Below are positions 1 through 9,568 of a stretch of DNA of 64,000 nucleotides, one piece after another; position 1 is the stretch's first letter, and every line of letters begins with the position of its first letter. This DNA comes from Nakamurella multipartita DSM 44233 (lineage in GTDB: Bacteria; Actinomycetota; Actinomycetes; Mycobacteriales; Nakamurellaceae): NCBI RefSeq assembly GCF_000024365.1, contig NC_013235.1:2852001-2916000 (forward strand). Direction: 5' to 3'. The notes below the pieces were generated by a model. That model was not told where the DNA came from. It made no database searches and worked only from the letters and a program-made list of their open reading frames with translations. Position numbers and translations under genes: made by a program.

Positions 1-5
1 TGCTG

Positions 6-2156
6 ATGGTCGGCGCGTGGTGCTGCCTGCTGACGACGGTCGGGGCGCCGGTGGCGGCCGCAGAGGTCGATGCGCCCGGCTGCCGCACGGTGCCGGTCGA
101 TGCGGACGCACCGCTGCGGTCCGATCAGGCGCGCGAGGTATTCGGGGTCGACGGGACGGGCGTCACGGTGGGCGTCCTCTCGACGTCGTTCGCCACGGAC
201 CCGACGTCGCCGACGACACCGGATCAGGACATTGCGGCCGGATTGCTTCCCGGCCCCGGGAATCCGTGTGGGCGCACCCAGCCCGTCACCGTGCTGGTCG
301 ACGCGACCGGTGCCGGTAACGACGAGGGCCGGGCCATGCTCGAACTCGTGCATGGGATCGCCCCGGGAGCGGACCTGCTGTTCGCGTCCGCGGGGGACGA
401 TCAGTTCCAGATGGCCCAGCGCATCTTCGATCTGGCCGCGGCCGGCGCCGACATCATCGTCGATGACATCGGCCACCCGCAGGAACCGACCTATCAGCCC
501 GGGCCGATCGAGGTGGCGATCCAGGACGTCCGCGCGCAGGGGGTGGTGTACCTGGCGGCGGTGGGCAACAACAACGTCATCGGAACCGATGACGGTCCCA
601 GCGCGGGGCGGCCCATCGGGTCCTGGGAGACCCTGGAGTACCGGCCGACCCCGTGCCCGGACACGCTCGGCCTGGCACCCGGGTACGACTGCATGGACTT
701 CGATCCCGGGCCCGATACGGATCCGACGATGGAATTCGGGGTCGGCGCCGGCATGTCGGCACAAGCCCGGCTGACCGGGGCGCTGAACTGGGGCGAACCC
801 TGGTACGGGGTGCAGCAGCAGTTCCGGCTGTACGTCCTGCAGGACGATCAGGTCGTCGGCTGGAGTCCGGAACCGGACGGCGTCACCGCCTCCGTCGAAT
901 GGTCGGCCCAGGAGCTGGTCGCGGGGGCGGCCGCCGAGCTGTCCATCGTCATCGTTCGGCAGACACCCGGCGCCGACCTCCCGCCGCCGCGGGTCAAGGT
1001 GGATTTCCGCGGGGACGGGCGGCCCTACCCGACCTTCCTGGAGTACGACCAGACCACCGGCACCGACATCGTCGGCCCGAACGCCACCGGTCACAACGCC
1101 GGCGTCGGGGTGATCAGCGTCGCCGCGGCCGACTACCGGACGCCGACGATCCCCGAGAAGTTCTCCAACCACGGCCCGCGCACGCTGCTCTTCGGCCCCG
1201 TCGACGGCACCCTGCCCGCCGCGCCGTTGAGCCCCGTGCAGCCGGTGGCCGCCCCGAGCGTGATGGCCGTCGACGGTCTGCGCACCGACTTCTACGGCGT
1301 CCTCGAGCCGGACGGCGATCGGTTCTTCTACGGCACCTCGGCGGCCGCGCCCACCGTGGCGGCCGTCGTCGCGCTGGGCCGCCAGCTGCGCACGGACGCC
1401 GACCCGGACGAACTCACCCGGGCCCTGCTGGACAGCGCGACGCCCGTCGACAGCCCCTGGCCCGGGGTGCCCGCCGAGGACGTCGTCGGGGCCGGGCTCG
1501 TCGACGCGACGGGATTCCTGGAGGGCCTGCTGCGGGTACCCACCGCACCGCTGGACGTCCGGGCCGTCGCCGGGCCGGAGCCGGGCACGGCGACCGTCAC
1601 CTTCGCCCCACCCGCGCTGCCCGGCACGTCACCGATCCTGAGCTACACGGTCCGCTGCGACGGCGGCGGGCGCGCCGGAACCCCGCTCTCCGTTCCCGAC
1701 TCACCCGCCAAGGTGACCGGTCTGGTCCAGGGGGCGGTGACCACCTGCTCGGTGGCGGCGGTCAACGCGCAGGGGCCGGGCGCATCCGCCACCTCCGATC
1801 CGTTCGAGGTGACCGCGGCGCCGCCCGTGGTGACACCGACGACGACCACGCCCGCCCCGACGGTCCCGGCCGGGTCGGCCGCGGCCGGGCCCACCGGGCC
1901 GGAACAGGCCGCGACCGGCACCGCAACGACCGCCGCGGCCGGCGGTGCCGGCGCGGCCTACCGTCAGCCGCCGTCCGCCACCTTGGCCGCCACCGGGACC
2001 CATGCCGCCCCGCTCACCCTTGCCGGTGGCCTCCTGCTGACGGCCGGCACCATCGTGCTGACCGCATCCCGGTGGCGCAACGGGGTCGGACGGCCCGGTC
2101 TGCCGCCAGGAACCGGGGGAGCCGGCCGTCGACGGTCCGATCAACGGTGGTGGTGA
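6..2156 (+). CDS. Secreted S8/S53-like peptidase with fibronectin III domain and LAxTG sorting signal
   Basis: A 716-residue surface protein. The first 20 or so residues are a short hydrophobic signal ending VAAAE; because the gene abuts the window edge, the true start may lie upstream. The subtilase-like core spans about residues 40-500 and has GTSAAAPT with the nucleophile Ser near 445, and a DEGRAMLELVHGIAPGA segment near 106-122 of the kind used by S8/S53-like peptidases. The usual first Asp of the subtilase core (after VGVL) is Ser-Thr-Ser here, so activity is uncertain. A fibronectin type III domain covers roughly 515-605, followed by a Pro/Thr/Ala-rich linker, then LAATG, a hydrophobic helix and an Arg-rich tail, which is the layout of a class E sortase substrate. 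I infer cell-wall anchoring. Confidence 0.8.
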   Translation: MVGAWCCLLTTVGAPVAAAEVDAPGCRTVPVDADAPLRSDQAREVFGVDGTGVTVGVLSTSFATDPTSPTTPDQDIAAGLLPGPGNPCGRTQPVTVLVDATGAGNDEGRAMLELVHGIAPGADLLFASAGDDQFQMAQRIFDLAAAGADIIVDDIGHPQEPTYQPGPIEVAIQDVRAQGVVYLAAVGNNNVIGTDDGPSAGRPIGSWETLEYRPTPCPDTLGLAPGYDCMDFDPGPDTDPTMEFGVGAGMSAQARLTGALNWGEPWYGVQQQFRLYVLQDDQVVGWSPEPDGVTASVEWSAQELVAGAAAELSIVIVRQTPGADLPPPRVKVDFRGDGRPYPTFLEYDQTTGTDIVGPNATGHNAGVGVISVAAADYRTPTIPEKFSNHGPRTLLFGPVDGTLPAAPLSPVQPVAAPSVMAVDGLRTDFYGVLEPDGDRFFYGTSAAAPTVAAVVALGRQLRTDADPDELTRALLDSATPVDSPWPGVPAEDVVGAGLVDATGFLEGLLRVPTAPLDVRAVAGPEPGTATVTFAPPALPGTSPILSYTVRCDGGGRAGTPLSVPDSPAKVTGLVQGAVTTCSVAAVNAQGPGASATSDPFEVTAAPPVVTPTTTTPAPTVPAGSAAAGPTGPEQAATGTATTAAAGGAGAAYRQPPSATLAATGTHAAPLTLAGGLLLTAGTIVLTASRWRNGVGRPGLPPGTGGAGRRRSDQRWW

Positions 2157-2183
2157 TCATCGGCTCCACGGGTGCCCTCGCGC

Positions 2184-3663
2184 TCACCGACCGGATGAGC
2201 GTTTGTCGACCGGGGGAGGTACGTAGGTGTTGTCCGCGACCGCGCTGCCCGGCACGGGCCCGTACACGCGGAGCATCACGTTGAAGTTGCCGTTACCGAC
2301 CGGGAGCCAGTTCGCCTTCGGAACGCCGGCGGGTTTGGTCTTGGAGATGTAGATCGACAGGGATCCGTCCTTGGGATTGGTCTGCAGGCCGTGTGTGTCG
2401 CTGGCCACGACGTATTTGCCGGCGGTGTTGGGAATCAATTCGATCGCATCCGGCGTGTACGCGGTCAGTGACCAGAACCGTTTGCGTTGTGGCTGCCCGT
2501 CCGGCGGAAACGTCAAAACGTACCCATTCGCGGCGTTTCCCGTCAAGGCGGCGCCGTCGCCGTCTCGGAACGTGTCGTAGTACGCGGCTGTGCTGATCCC
2601 GTTGCCGTACTGGATGAACTCGGTGATCGATGCGCGGTCCAGCACCTGCCCACCCCAGGCCCCGATGTCGGTGAAATGGATCCAGTTGTTCGGGCCCAGA
2701 TTGTTCAGGTAGTTGTCCAGGATCTCGTGATGGGCCGACCGCGTGGCCTGGCCGAACACGATCTTCTCGGCCGGGCCGAGCCCGGCCCCGCCGTGACCGA
2801 ACAGCGCGTCGAAGTCGTCGGACAACGCCTGCTCTTGCGGGGTCAAGGGTGGCGTGTTGGTGGAGTGGACCGCCTCCTGCAGCTGCTGGAGGAACCGTAT
2901 CGGCGCGATCCGGATCAGCGTGTCGGCGATCGTCTTGAACGGAATCGCGAATGCGATCTCCGGCAGGATCCGCGTCGCCCCACCGGTCGGGTCCAGGTTG
3001 TAGCCCGTCGAGGTCTGCAGCAGCAGCGACCGTCTGAAGGCATCGGCCTGGGCGGTCATCTCGGTGGTGCCGGTAGTACCGGTCGATGCGGAAGATCAGG
3101 AACGTGAAATCCGCCGGCATCACGATCTGGACCGCGCCCTTCGGAAGGTCCTCGACGGGCTCCAGTTGGCGAACCAATGCATACACGGTCGTCGGCAGAT
3201 CCGTTCCCGCCGGTTTGGACGGAATCTCCGGCTGGAGATCGAGCACATTTCCGTACGGGTCCAACGCCAACACCGAATAGCTCAGGTTCGAATCGGTCTG
3301 CGGAACCGTCACGATCACCGGTTCGTACGGCCGGGTGGGCGTCGAGGTGAGATCGATCGGCGAACTGGCGTACAGCGTGTCGTCGTTGATCGCCACGACG
3401 GTCCGGTAGATCGGCGAGATCCGATTCGGCCCGATCAACTGATCGTGCGGCGCCAGTTGGGTCTGCCGATAGGTGAACCACAGTGGGTAGAACCCCTCGA
3501 CGTAGTTCGTCGTGACCGACGCGGCATCGGCGGCGGCACCACGGGTCTGCGAGCCGGCGCCACGGGCCGGGGGTGCCACCACCCCGGCCAGGATTCAGAC
3601 CACCAGCACCGGCAGCAGGATCCTCCACACCCTGACGACAGCCCGACCGCCTGTTCGCATCAT
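2184..3663 (-). pseudogene. DUF1254/DUF1214 exported protein, broken by a nonsense codon and a frameshift
   Basis: This is a close paralogue of the intact gene at 23152-24531. GGAGG precedes two ATGs (3663 and 3660). The signal peptide is interrupted by TGA at 3595-3597, after which the frame continues into the DUF1254 half (NYVEGFYPLWFTYRQTQ, VAINDDTLYASSPIDL). Near 3065-3080 the frame shifts within RIDRY, and the DUF1214 half continues from about 3059 to 2184 (RFWSLTAYTPDAIELIP, KANWLPVG). The two lesions are independent, so decay is more likely than a single sequencing error. The family is a common exported protein of unknown biochemical role. Nothing else in the operon is evident. Confidence 0.85.
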
Positions 3664-3806
3664 GGCCTCCAGCAACTGTGTTCACGGTGAGGGTAGTCCT
3701 TTCGAGGCCGGCCGGCCACAGAGCGTGCTCTCACCAGGAGCGGCACCGGCGGGGTTCGGCGGCGAGGTCGGCACGAAGCGCGTCGATGCCTGGGTCCGGG
3801 TCCGGG

Positions 3807-4823
3807 TCAGCGAGTCCCGAATCGTGCGGCGGTCGGTCTGCCGTGGTAACAACCGATCGTGTAGGGGTACTCGAGGGTTGCCACGTAGTGATAGATCGTG
3901 CGCTGCTGGCCGTTCCAGGTGACCTGACTGGTCCGGCCGTGGCACGCATCCAGATCGGCGTTCGGGGGCAGATTGCCGGCCTGGTCTCGCTCGACGTAGA
4001 TGCCGTATCCGTCCAGGGCGTAGCCCACCAGCGTGGACCGGCCGGTGGCGCGGTCGAGCAGGCACGCGGGGATGCTGTGGTCGTGATAGCGATCCTGGCC
4101 GTCCGGGTGCCCGTCGCAGCTGTCCTGGGTTTCGTGGGCGACTGCGTCGCGGCCGGCGTCATCGACGGCGCTGTACAACAGCACCCCGCTGTCGAGTAGA
4201 CCGATCGGCCCGAGTCTGGTGCACGACGGCATGGCCGCTTCCGTCGGGTCGAGCGGAAGTCCGAACGTGATGTCCTGGGTCCCGATGTGGTTCGGGTTGG
4301 GATCGTACCGGTAGGCGGGATCCTCGGACCGAATGGGGAAGATCCCGGTGGTGAATTCGACCGGCAGGCCGTTGGTGTGCAGCGTCCGGGTGTTATCGGA
4401 GTCGGTCTCCGTGTGGTCCGCGGCCGGCCAGTGCACCGCGCCCTGCACGGCCACCTTGGCGGCCATGTTCCAGGTGCCCGCGGCGGTGTCGATCCAGTCG
4501 CCGCTGTGCGAGGCGCCGCCGCCGGGAAACGCGGTGGTGCACGTGTCCAGGTATCCGACATGGGGGGTGGTGGAGACCTTTCCGTCGCCCAGCGGCACGG
4601 CGGTCGGGTCGATGGTGCTGCTCCAGACGTTCGCCGAGGTGGCGGGTGGGTTCGTCGCCGCTGTCGAGCCGGTCGTGGCGGGAGGGCCGGCCACGGACGC
4701 GTCGGGTGCCGGCGAGGTCTGGACGGAACTCGCGGACCCGCGACCGGAATCGCAGCCGGTGCCGGCCGCGAGGAGAAGGGTGGCCAGGACCGCAAGCACC
4801 AGCCGAGCTCCACGTGCTGCCAT
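3807..4823 (-). CDS. YHYH-domain lipoprotein
   Basis: A 338-residue protein. The N-terminus MAARGARLVLAVLATLLLAA runs into a GTGC lipobox, so it is predicted to be processed and lipid-anchored on the outer face of the membrane. A Ser/Thr/Ala-rich spacer (about 25-60) precedes the conserved domain. The C-terminal IYHYVATLEYPYTIGCYHG matches the signature of the YHYH family, whose members are exported and often sit near surface or metal-related genes. Several Cys residues (CTTAF, CTRLG, CDGHP, CLLDR, CHGRT) could form disulfides. The function is unknown. The gene stands alone on its strand between the dead DUF1254 gene and a membrane protein. Confidence 0.75.
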   Translation of the reverse strand: MAARGARLVLAVLATLLLAAGTGCDSGRGSASSVQTSPAPDASVAGPPATTGSTAATNPPATSANVWSSTIDPTAVPLGDGKVSTTPHVGYLDTCTTAFPGGGASHSGDWIDTAAGTWNMAAKVAVQGAVHWPAADHTETDSDNTRTLHTNGLPVEFTTGIFPIRSEDPAYRYDPNPNHIGTQDITFGLPLDPTEAAMPSCTRLGPIGLLDSGVLLYSAVDDAGRDAVAHETQDSCDGHPDGQDRYHDHSIPACLLDRATGRSTLVGYALDGYGIYVERDQAGNLPPNADLDACHGRTSQVTWNGQQRTIYHYVATLEYPYTIGCYHGRPTAARFGTR

Positions 4824-4931
4824 CGCCGCACCTCCGGCCCGGACGCTACACTGATCAACTCGGCAAAACCCATCCGATGGTAGGGGTTTCGCGCCACGAT
4901 GATCAGCGCACCGACGCGCTGCTGACGGACC

Positions 4932-5657
4932 CTATTGATCGACCCGGAGCGGGTGGCCTTCCGCCATTCGGATTCGAGCGCCGAGGATGATCGCGCAGAC
5001 CGGCACCAGAACGATGGAGCTGAGCGCCAGCATGACGTCGGTCAATGGCTCGGCCCGAGCAAACGACGCGGCGACGAGAATGATCAGTCCCGCCGACAGG
5101 ATCAGCGCCGCGGCGCGCCACCTGACGGTGTGGCGGTCATTGCTGGGCGTTCTGAGTAGCAGAAGTGCCACGGCCAGCAGCACGAGCCCGAGATTCTCCA
5201 CGTAGTCGTCGGTGCGATCGATGACCTGGGTCCAAGTGCCCAGATTCCGAGCGTCGAAGTCGGGGATCGCGCTCGTCGTCAGGACTTCGGCGATTGCCCC
5301 GAGATACGCCAGTTGGGTGGCCGCGTACACCACCGACCCGGTGAAGGCGAGAAGTCCACCCACCCTGCCGGCCAAGTCGTTGCGTAGCGCGCCGATCCGC
5401 GGTGCGATCACCAGGAGGACGCCCAGGAGCAATGAACCCACCACCACGGCGACGTTCGCGATCTGCTCGGCGGCCATTGTTTCCCGCCGGAAAGTGAGAT
5501 AGGCGTCCAGGTAGGCGTCGAGGTCCTGGTCGATCGCGAAGGTCGGTGGAGCGGGCCCGATCCAGGTGAGCGCGGTCGCAATGTAGGTGAGGCCGGCGAT
5601 CAGGAACGCGACGACGCAGGACGGGACCAACCACCAGCAGAGCCCACGAGCGGTCAT
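4932..5657 (-). CDS. Multi-pass membrane protein, unknown function
   Basis: About 241 residues from the chosen ATG at 5657, which has GGGAGAA seven bases upstream; an in-frame ATG at 5687 lacks a comparable site. I count about six hydrophobic helices: residues near 8-30, 65-88, 95-120, 150-172, 178-200 and 208-228. A soluble loop (about 35-60) follows helix 1. The C-terminus is short and polar. There are no enzymatic motifs and no confidently recognised family; a DUF4386-like fold is possible from the helix spacing. No partner gene overlaps it. Confidence 0.6.
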   Translation of the reverse strand: MTARGLCWWLVPSCVVAFLIAGLTYIATALTWIGPAPPTFAIDQDLDAYLDAYLTFRRETMAAEQIANVAVVVGSLLLGVLLVIAPRIGALRNDLAGRVGGLLAFTGSVVYAATQLAYLGAIAEVLTTSAIPDFDARNLGTWTQVIDRTDDYVENLGLVLLAVALLLLRTPSNDRHTVRWRAAALILSAGLIILVAASFARAEPLTDVMLALSSIVLVPVCAIILGARIRMAEGHPLRVDQ

Positions 5658-5940
5658 GGACGTTCTCCCGTCGGAAAGGTCGTTCAACCGAATCAGCGTG
5701 TGGAGTCACCGCACCCGGATGAGCATTGCCCCGACCTCCTCGGGATGAAGGCGCGGACCCGATGGCCTCGTCGGGCGGATTCCGGCGGCCGGAGGTCCGC
5801 CCCTCATCACCTTTGCCCGCAAGGTCGCCCAGCGCAAGCGGATTCGACGCCGGTCACACCGTCCAGCGCAGCGATGACCGCGTTGGCGCCGGCGTCATGC
5901 ACCACGACGCACGGGAAGCGCGATCCGTTCGCCGTTGCCG

Positions 5941-7083
5941 CTAGATCCGGCCGAGGTAGTAGCTGTTCACGAAGTCGCCGTCCACGGCGCGCACGTCCAC
6001 CGACCCGAAGCCGGCCGCGTGGAGCATCCGGATGGCCGTCTGTTCGCCCCAGGCCGCGCCGAGGCCCGTCCCGCCCTGGGCCAGCGACACGGTCATGCAG
6101 TGCAGCAGTGAGACACCGTAAAGGAACGCGGCGGCGGGCACCCCCACGTTCTCGTGCGGGTTGCTGGAGGCCCGGAGGTCCACCATCAGGAACACCCCGT
6201 CCGGAGCGAGTGCGCGGGCGACCCCGTCCAGCACCGCCGCCGGATGGGCCTGGTCGTGGATCGCGTCGAACGCGGTGACGAAATCGAATGGCCCGGTGCC
6301 GGTCAGGTCCGCGACATCCCTCAGTTCGAACCTGACGTTGGGAAGGCCCTTCGCCGTCGCGCCGGCCCGCGCCGCGGCGATCGCCTCCTCCGAGAAGTCA
6401 TAGCCGACGAACCTGCTCCGCGGGAACGCAGCCGCCAGCACGGTGAGGTGATGACCGCTGCCGCAGCCGACGTCCGCGACCGAGATGCCGCGCTCCAGTC
6501 GCTCGGTCAGACCATCGACCAGCGGAAGGACCTCGTCGATCAGGATGCCCTCCGCCATGTCCTTGCTGTCCTCGGCCATCAGGGCGTGGAACTCGGTGTA
6601 CGCGCTGTACGGAACCCCGCCACCGTCACGGAAACAGGCGGCGACGTCGCGTTCGGCTCCGGCCAGCAATCCGATGAGCTGGGCCAACTTCGCCAGATTG
6701 TCCTTGCCGGCGCGGCGGGTGAGCACCGCGGCATGCTCGGCCGGAAGGTGCCAGGTGCCTTCGGCCGGGTCGTGGTCGACAATGCCGCCGACCAGCATTG
6801 CGGCCAGCCACTCCCGCACGTACCGCTCCTGAAGTCCACCCGCGCGGGCGATCTCGGCACTCGTGGACGGGGGTAGCTCCTCCATCGTGTCGAAGAGCCC
6901 GGTGCGGTGGCCGATGCTGACGGTGAGGGCGGTCGCTCCGTCGGAGATGACGTCGAGAACGCGTCCGGCGAAGGCCTCGATGCGGGCACCGTCAGCGTCG
7001 GGTGCGGTCGTGACGTTGGTGTCGGCCTCGGTGTCGGCCTTCGTGTCGACGGCCGCCGGCGGTGCGGTCTGGGTCGTGGTCAT
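5941..7083 (-). CDS. Class I SAM-dependent methyltransferase with winged-helix N-domain
   Basis: A 380-residue protein. The start at 7083 is supported by GGGAGG five bases upstream; the open frame extends further but without a ribosome site. After a polar Thr/Ala tail, residues about 35-125 form a winged-helix-like dimerisation domain (ALTVSIGHRTGLFDTM, LQERYVREWLAAM). The Rossmann methyltransferase domain has motif I VADVGCGSGHHLTVLA and later VGYDFSEEAIAAAR and FDFVTAFDAIHD. Related proteins occur in mycobacteria with unknown substrates. The LuxR regulator just upstream (start 8885) reads the same way, with a 113-bp gap. A decayed paralogue lies at 42205-42795. Confidence 0.85.
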   Translation of the reverse strand: MTTTQTAPPAAVDTKADTEADTNVTTAPDADGARIEAFAGRVLDVISDGATALTVSIGHRTGLFDTMEELPPSTSAEIARAGGLQERYVREWLAAMLVGGIVDHDPAEGTWHLPAEHAAVLTRRAGKDNLAKLAQLIGLLAGAERDVAACFRDGGGVPYSAYTEFHALMAEDSKDMAEGILIDEVLPLVDGLTERLERGISVADVGCGSGHHLTVLAAAFPRSRFVGYDFSEEAIAAARAGATAKGLPNVRFELRDVADLTGTGPFDFVTAFDAIHDQAHPAAVLDGVARALAPDGVFLMVDLRASSNPHENVGVPAAAFLYGVSLLHCMTVSLAQGGTGLGAAWGEQTAIRMLHAAGFGSVDVRAVDGDFVNSYYLGRI

Positions 7084-7196
7084 GGCGCCTCCCGGTGCGA
7101 TTGCCGGGTCGTTCCCGGCCTGCTCCGAATCTAGGAAGGTCGGCGACCCGCGCGCTTCCGCAGAAATGTGCACTTTCCGGGCCCGCTGTGCATGCT

Positions 7197-8885
7197 TCAG
7201 TGCAGGTCGGGCGGCCCGTCGTGCAGGCCGTTGCGCCGCGCCCAGGCGACGGCCGCGGTCCGGGTGGAGACGCCCAGCTTGCGGTGCACGTTCGCCAGGT
7301 GCCGGGCGACTGTCTTCTCGCTGATCACCAACGCCTGCGCGACCTGCCGGTTCGTATCGCCGCGGGCGACGAGCGCGAGGATCTCCGTCTCCCGTGCGGT
7401 CAACCCGCCGGGCGACGCCGTCGTTCCCGGGCCGCCGGCGAGCCTGCGCAGATCGACGACCGCCCCGAGGACCGTCAGGGTCCGCTCCGCGGCCTGACGC
7501 TCCAGTCGGGCCGAGGAGTTGTCGCCGAGTGCCGCGAGCGCCTCGGCGAGGACCGTCCGTGTCCTGGCGCAGTCGTACGGCGCCTCGAGCTCCCGCCACC
7601 GGGCCACCGCGTCGCGGAGCGGGGCCACCGCGTCGGCCGGCCGCCCGCCCGCGACCGCGACCACGCCGTCGGCCTGGGCGGCCGCGGCCAGCAGCCCGTC
7701 CGACCCCCAGCGCCGGGCGATCTGGGACAGCTCGGCGCACGCGCCCCGCGCCCTGTCCAGGTCGTGGGCCTCAACGGCAACATCGACAAGCGCACGGAGC
7801 ACAGGCGCCCGCCCGTACGCGGGTCCACGGTGTCCCGCGAGAGACGAATTCAGCGCCGCGACGGCCGCACCGACCTGCCCCGACTGGGCCCTGAGCAGCG
7901 CCAGGCCGGGTTGCGGGTCCCGACCCAGCTCGTGAGCCTGCACGTAGGCGGCCTCCGCCTCGCCGATCCGCCCGCGCAGCCGGAGGAGGTCGGCCCGAAG
8001 GTAGTGACCCTCCGCCATCACCGCGACGTTCATGCCGATCAACTCGGTGCACACGATCCGGGCCTGCTCGGCGGCCACGTCCCACTCCCCGGCGACCTGC
8101 CGCAGCTGGACCTGATGCATGCGGCAGATCCCCGAGAACATGACGGCGCTGTCGAAACCCTCGCACCATCGGGCGACCGCCTCCGTCCACTCCCGGGCCC
8201 GGCGCAGGTCGGACAGCTCCCAGCAGATCGCGATCATCTGGCAGTACAGGTTCCCGGCGAAATCCGGCGGAACCGCGCCGGCCTGCACCGGCAGCATCGC
8301 CTCGTCGAGCAGGGACAGCCCCTCGGTCACCGCGCCCCCGCTCAGCCGCGCCGTCCCCTCGGTCATCAGGGCCAGCGAGAGCAGCGCGTGGTCGCCGACC
8401 CGCTGGGCGATCTCGCGGGCGTGGCGGGCGCGGTCGACCGCGCGGTCCAGGTCGCCGCCGCCCCGGAGCGCGTCCTCGGCGGCGAACTGTGCGGAGTAGC
8501 CGGCGGCCAGCTCGTCCGGGGATTGCTCGAGCAGGGAACGACCACGCTGGATCCAGCCCGAACCCTCAGCCAGATCCCCGCGCAGCATGAGCAGGAAACC
8601 CAGCCCGATGGCCTCCTGGGCGGCCCGGGTCATCGAGCCGTCGGCGAGCAGCCGCCGGTGCCCCAGCTCGGCCAGCCGGAGCGCCTCCTCGGTCCGGCCC
8701 AGCCACCACGCCGCGCCGCTCCACGCCATCAGGTCGTCGGCCGCCAGCCCGGCGACCGGGCCGGCGCGGCCGAACGCCTCCAGCGCCGCACCGAACCGGC
8801 GGTCGGCGGACGCCTGGCGGGCCTGGGCCAACGGCTCCGGCTGCACCGTCACGTCGGCGTCGTTCATTCTCCATGGATACAGCAT
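7197..8885 (-). CDS. Large LuxR-family transcriptional regulator with TPR-like body
   Basis: A 562-residue protein. The C-terminal about 65 residues (LTARETEILALVARGDTNRQ, ISEKTVARHLANVHRKLGVS) form a canonical LuxR/GerE helix-turn-helix. The rest is alpha-helical, Ala/Leu-rich and repeat-like (AEEALRLAELGHRRL and similar), as in the TPR portion of LAL regulators, but there is no Walker A ATPase domain at the N-terminus, so it is a short LAL or SARP-unlike form. The start is uncertain: ATG at 8885 or the in-frame ATG at 8867 (GGAG only two bases away). It probably controls the methyltransferase gene downstream (inference from position). Confidence 0.8.
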   Translation of the reverse strand: MLYPWRMNDADVTVQPEPLAQARQASADRRFGAALEAFGRAGPVAGLAADDLMAWSGAAWWLGRTEEALRLAELGHRRLLADGSMTRAAQEAIGLGFLLMLRGDLAEGSGWIQRGRSLLEQSPDELAAGYSAQFAAEDALRGGGDLDRAVDRARHAREIAQRVGDHALLSLALMTEGTARLSGGAVTEGLSLLDEAMLPVQAGAVPPDFAGNLYCQMIAICWELSDLRRAREWTEAVARWCEGFDSAVMFSGICRMHQVQLRQVAGEWDVAAEQARIVCTELIGMNVAVMAEGHYLRADLLRLRGRIGEAEAAYVQAHELGRDPQPGLALLRAQSGQVGAAVAALNSSLAGHRGPAYGRAPVLRALVDVAVEAHDLDRARGACAELSQIARRWGSDGLLAAAAQADGVVAVAGGRPADAVAPLRDAVARWRELEAPYDCARTRTVLAEALAALGDNSSARLERQAAERTLTVLGAVVDLRRLAGGPGTTASPGGLTARETEILALVARGDTNRQVAQALVISEKTVARHLANVHRKLGVSTRTAAVAWARRNGLHDGPPDLH

Positions 8886-9054
8886 TCATGCTGTCCCTGA
8901 CCACTTTTCGCGGGCGGAGCGGCAGCCGGTCGCGTCGATGCAGGTCACGTGGACCTGGCGAGTCGTGGTGTTGACCGATGCGATTCGTGAGTGCAGCTGA
9001 TTCCGAGTTCCTCCAGCGAACTCGAGCTGGACTCATCCTCGCCGACGCTTTGCG

Positions 9055-9494
9055 GGTGGATGCCCGGCCGCACCGGACTCGACGTCGCCGCCGAGGTCCG
9101 ACGGCTGGGCCTGCCCACCCGGGTGGTCATCCTGACCACCTTTGCCCGGGCGGGCTACCTGCGCCGCGCGCTGGACGCGGGAGCCGGTGGTTACCTGCTC
9201 AAGGACGCACCGTCGGCCACCCTCGCGGCGGCGATCCGCACCGTCCACGCGGGCGGTCGCGCCGTCGACCCCGAACTCGCGGCCGACGCCTGGAGCGAGC
9301 CCGACCCGCTCGCCGACCGGGAACGCGAGGTCTTACGGCTGACCGAGGACGGGCTGTCCAACGCCGACATCGCCCGGCGCCTGCACCTGTCGGAGGGAAC
9401 CGTCCGCAACTATCTATCCGAAGCCACCCACAAGCTCGGCGCCGGCAACCGCATCGCTGCTGCCCGGCAGGCCCGCGAACGCGGCTGGCTGTGA
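9055..9494 (+). pseudogene. NarL/FixJ response regulator lacking its N-terminal receiver half
   Basis: The sequence matches a DesR/LiaR-type regulator from the WMPGRTGLD segment onwards: TRVVILTTFARAGYLRRALD, GAGGYLLKDAPSATLAAAIR, then a GerE HTH (LADREREVLRLTEDGLSNAD, LSEGTVRNYLSEATHKLG). The first about 55 residues, with the acidic pocket and phospho-acceptor Asp, are absent, and the open frame upstream (from 8991) is low-complexity Ser/Leu unlike a receiver. No partner kinase is present. If translated, the product would be a phosphorylation-independent DNA-binding stub; remnant is the more likely reading. Confidence 0.7.
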
Positions 9495-9568
9495 CCGTCG
9501 CACACGACCACCAGTGCACGGTCGGGCCCCTGAGCGGAGTCCTGGCCGTGTGCCGGCCTGAGCGGGTG

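Noticed and set aside
7084..7740. N-terminal extension of the methyltransferase (open frame to 7740)
   Set aside because: It would overlap the LuxR gene's HTH on the same strand in another frame and is Arg/Gly-rich; the ribosome site is at 7083.
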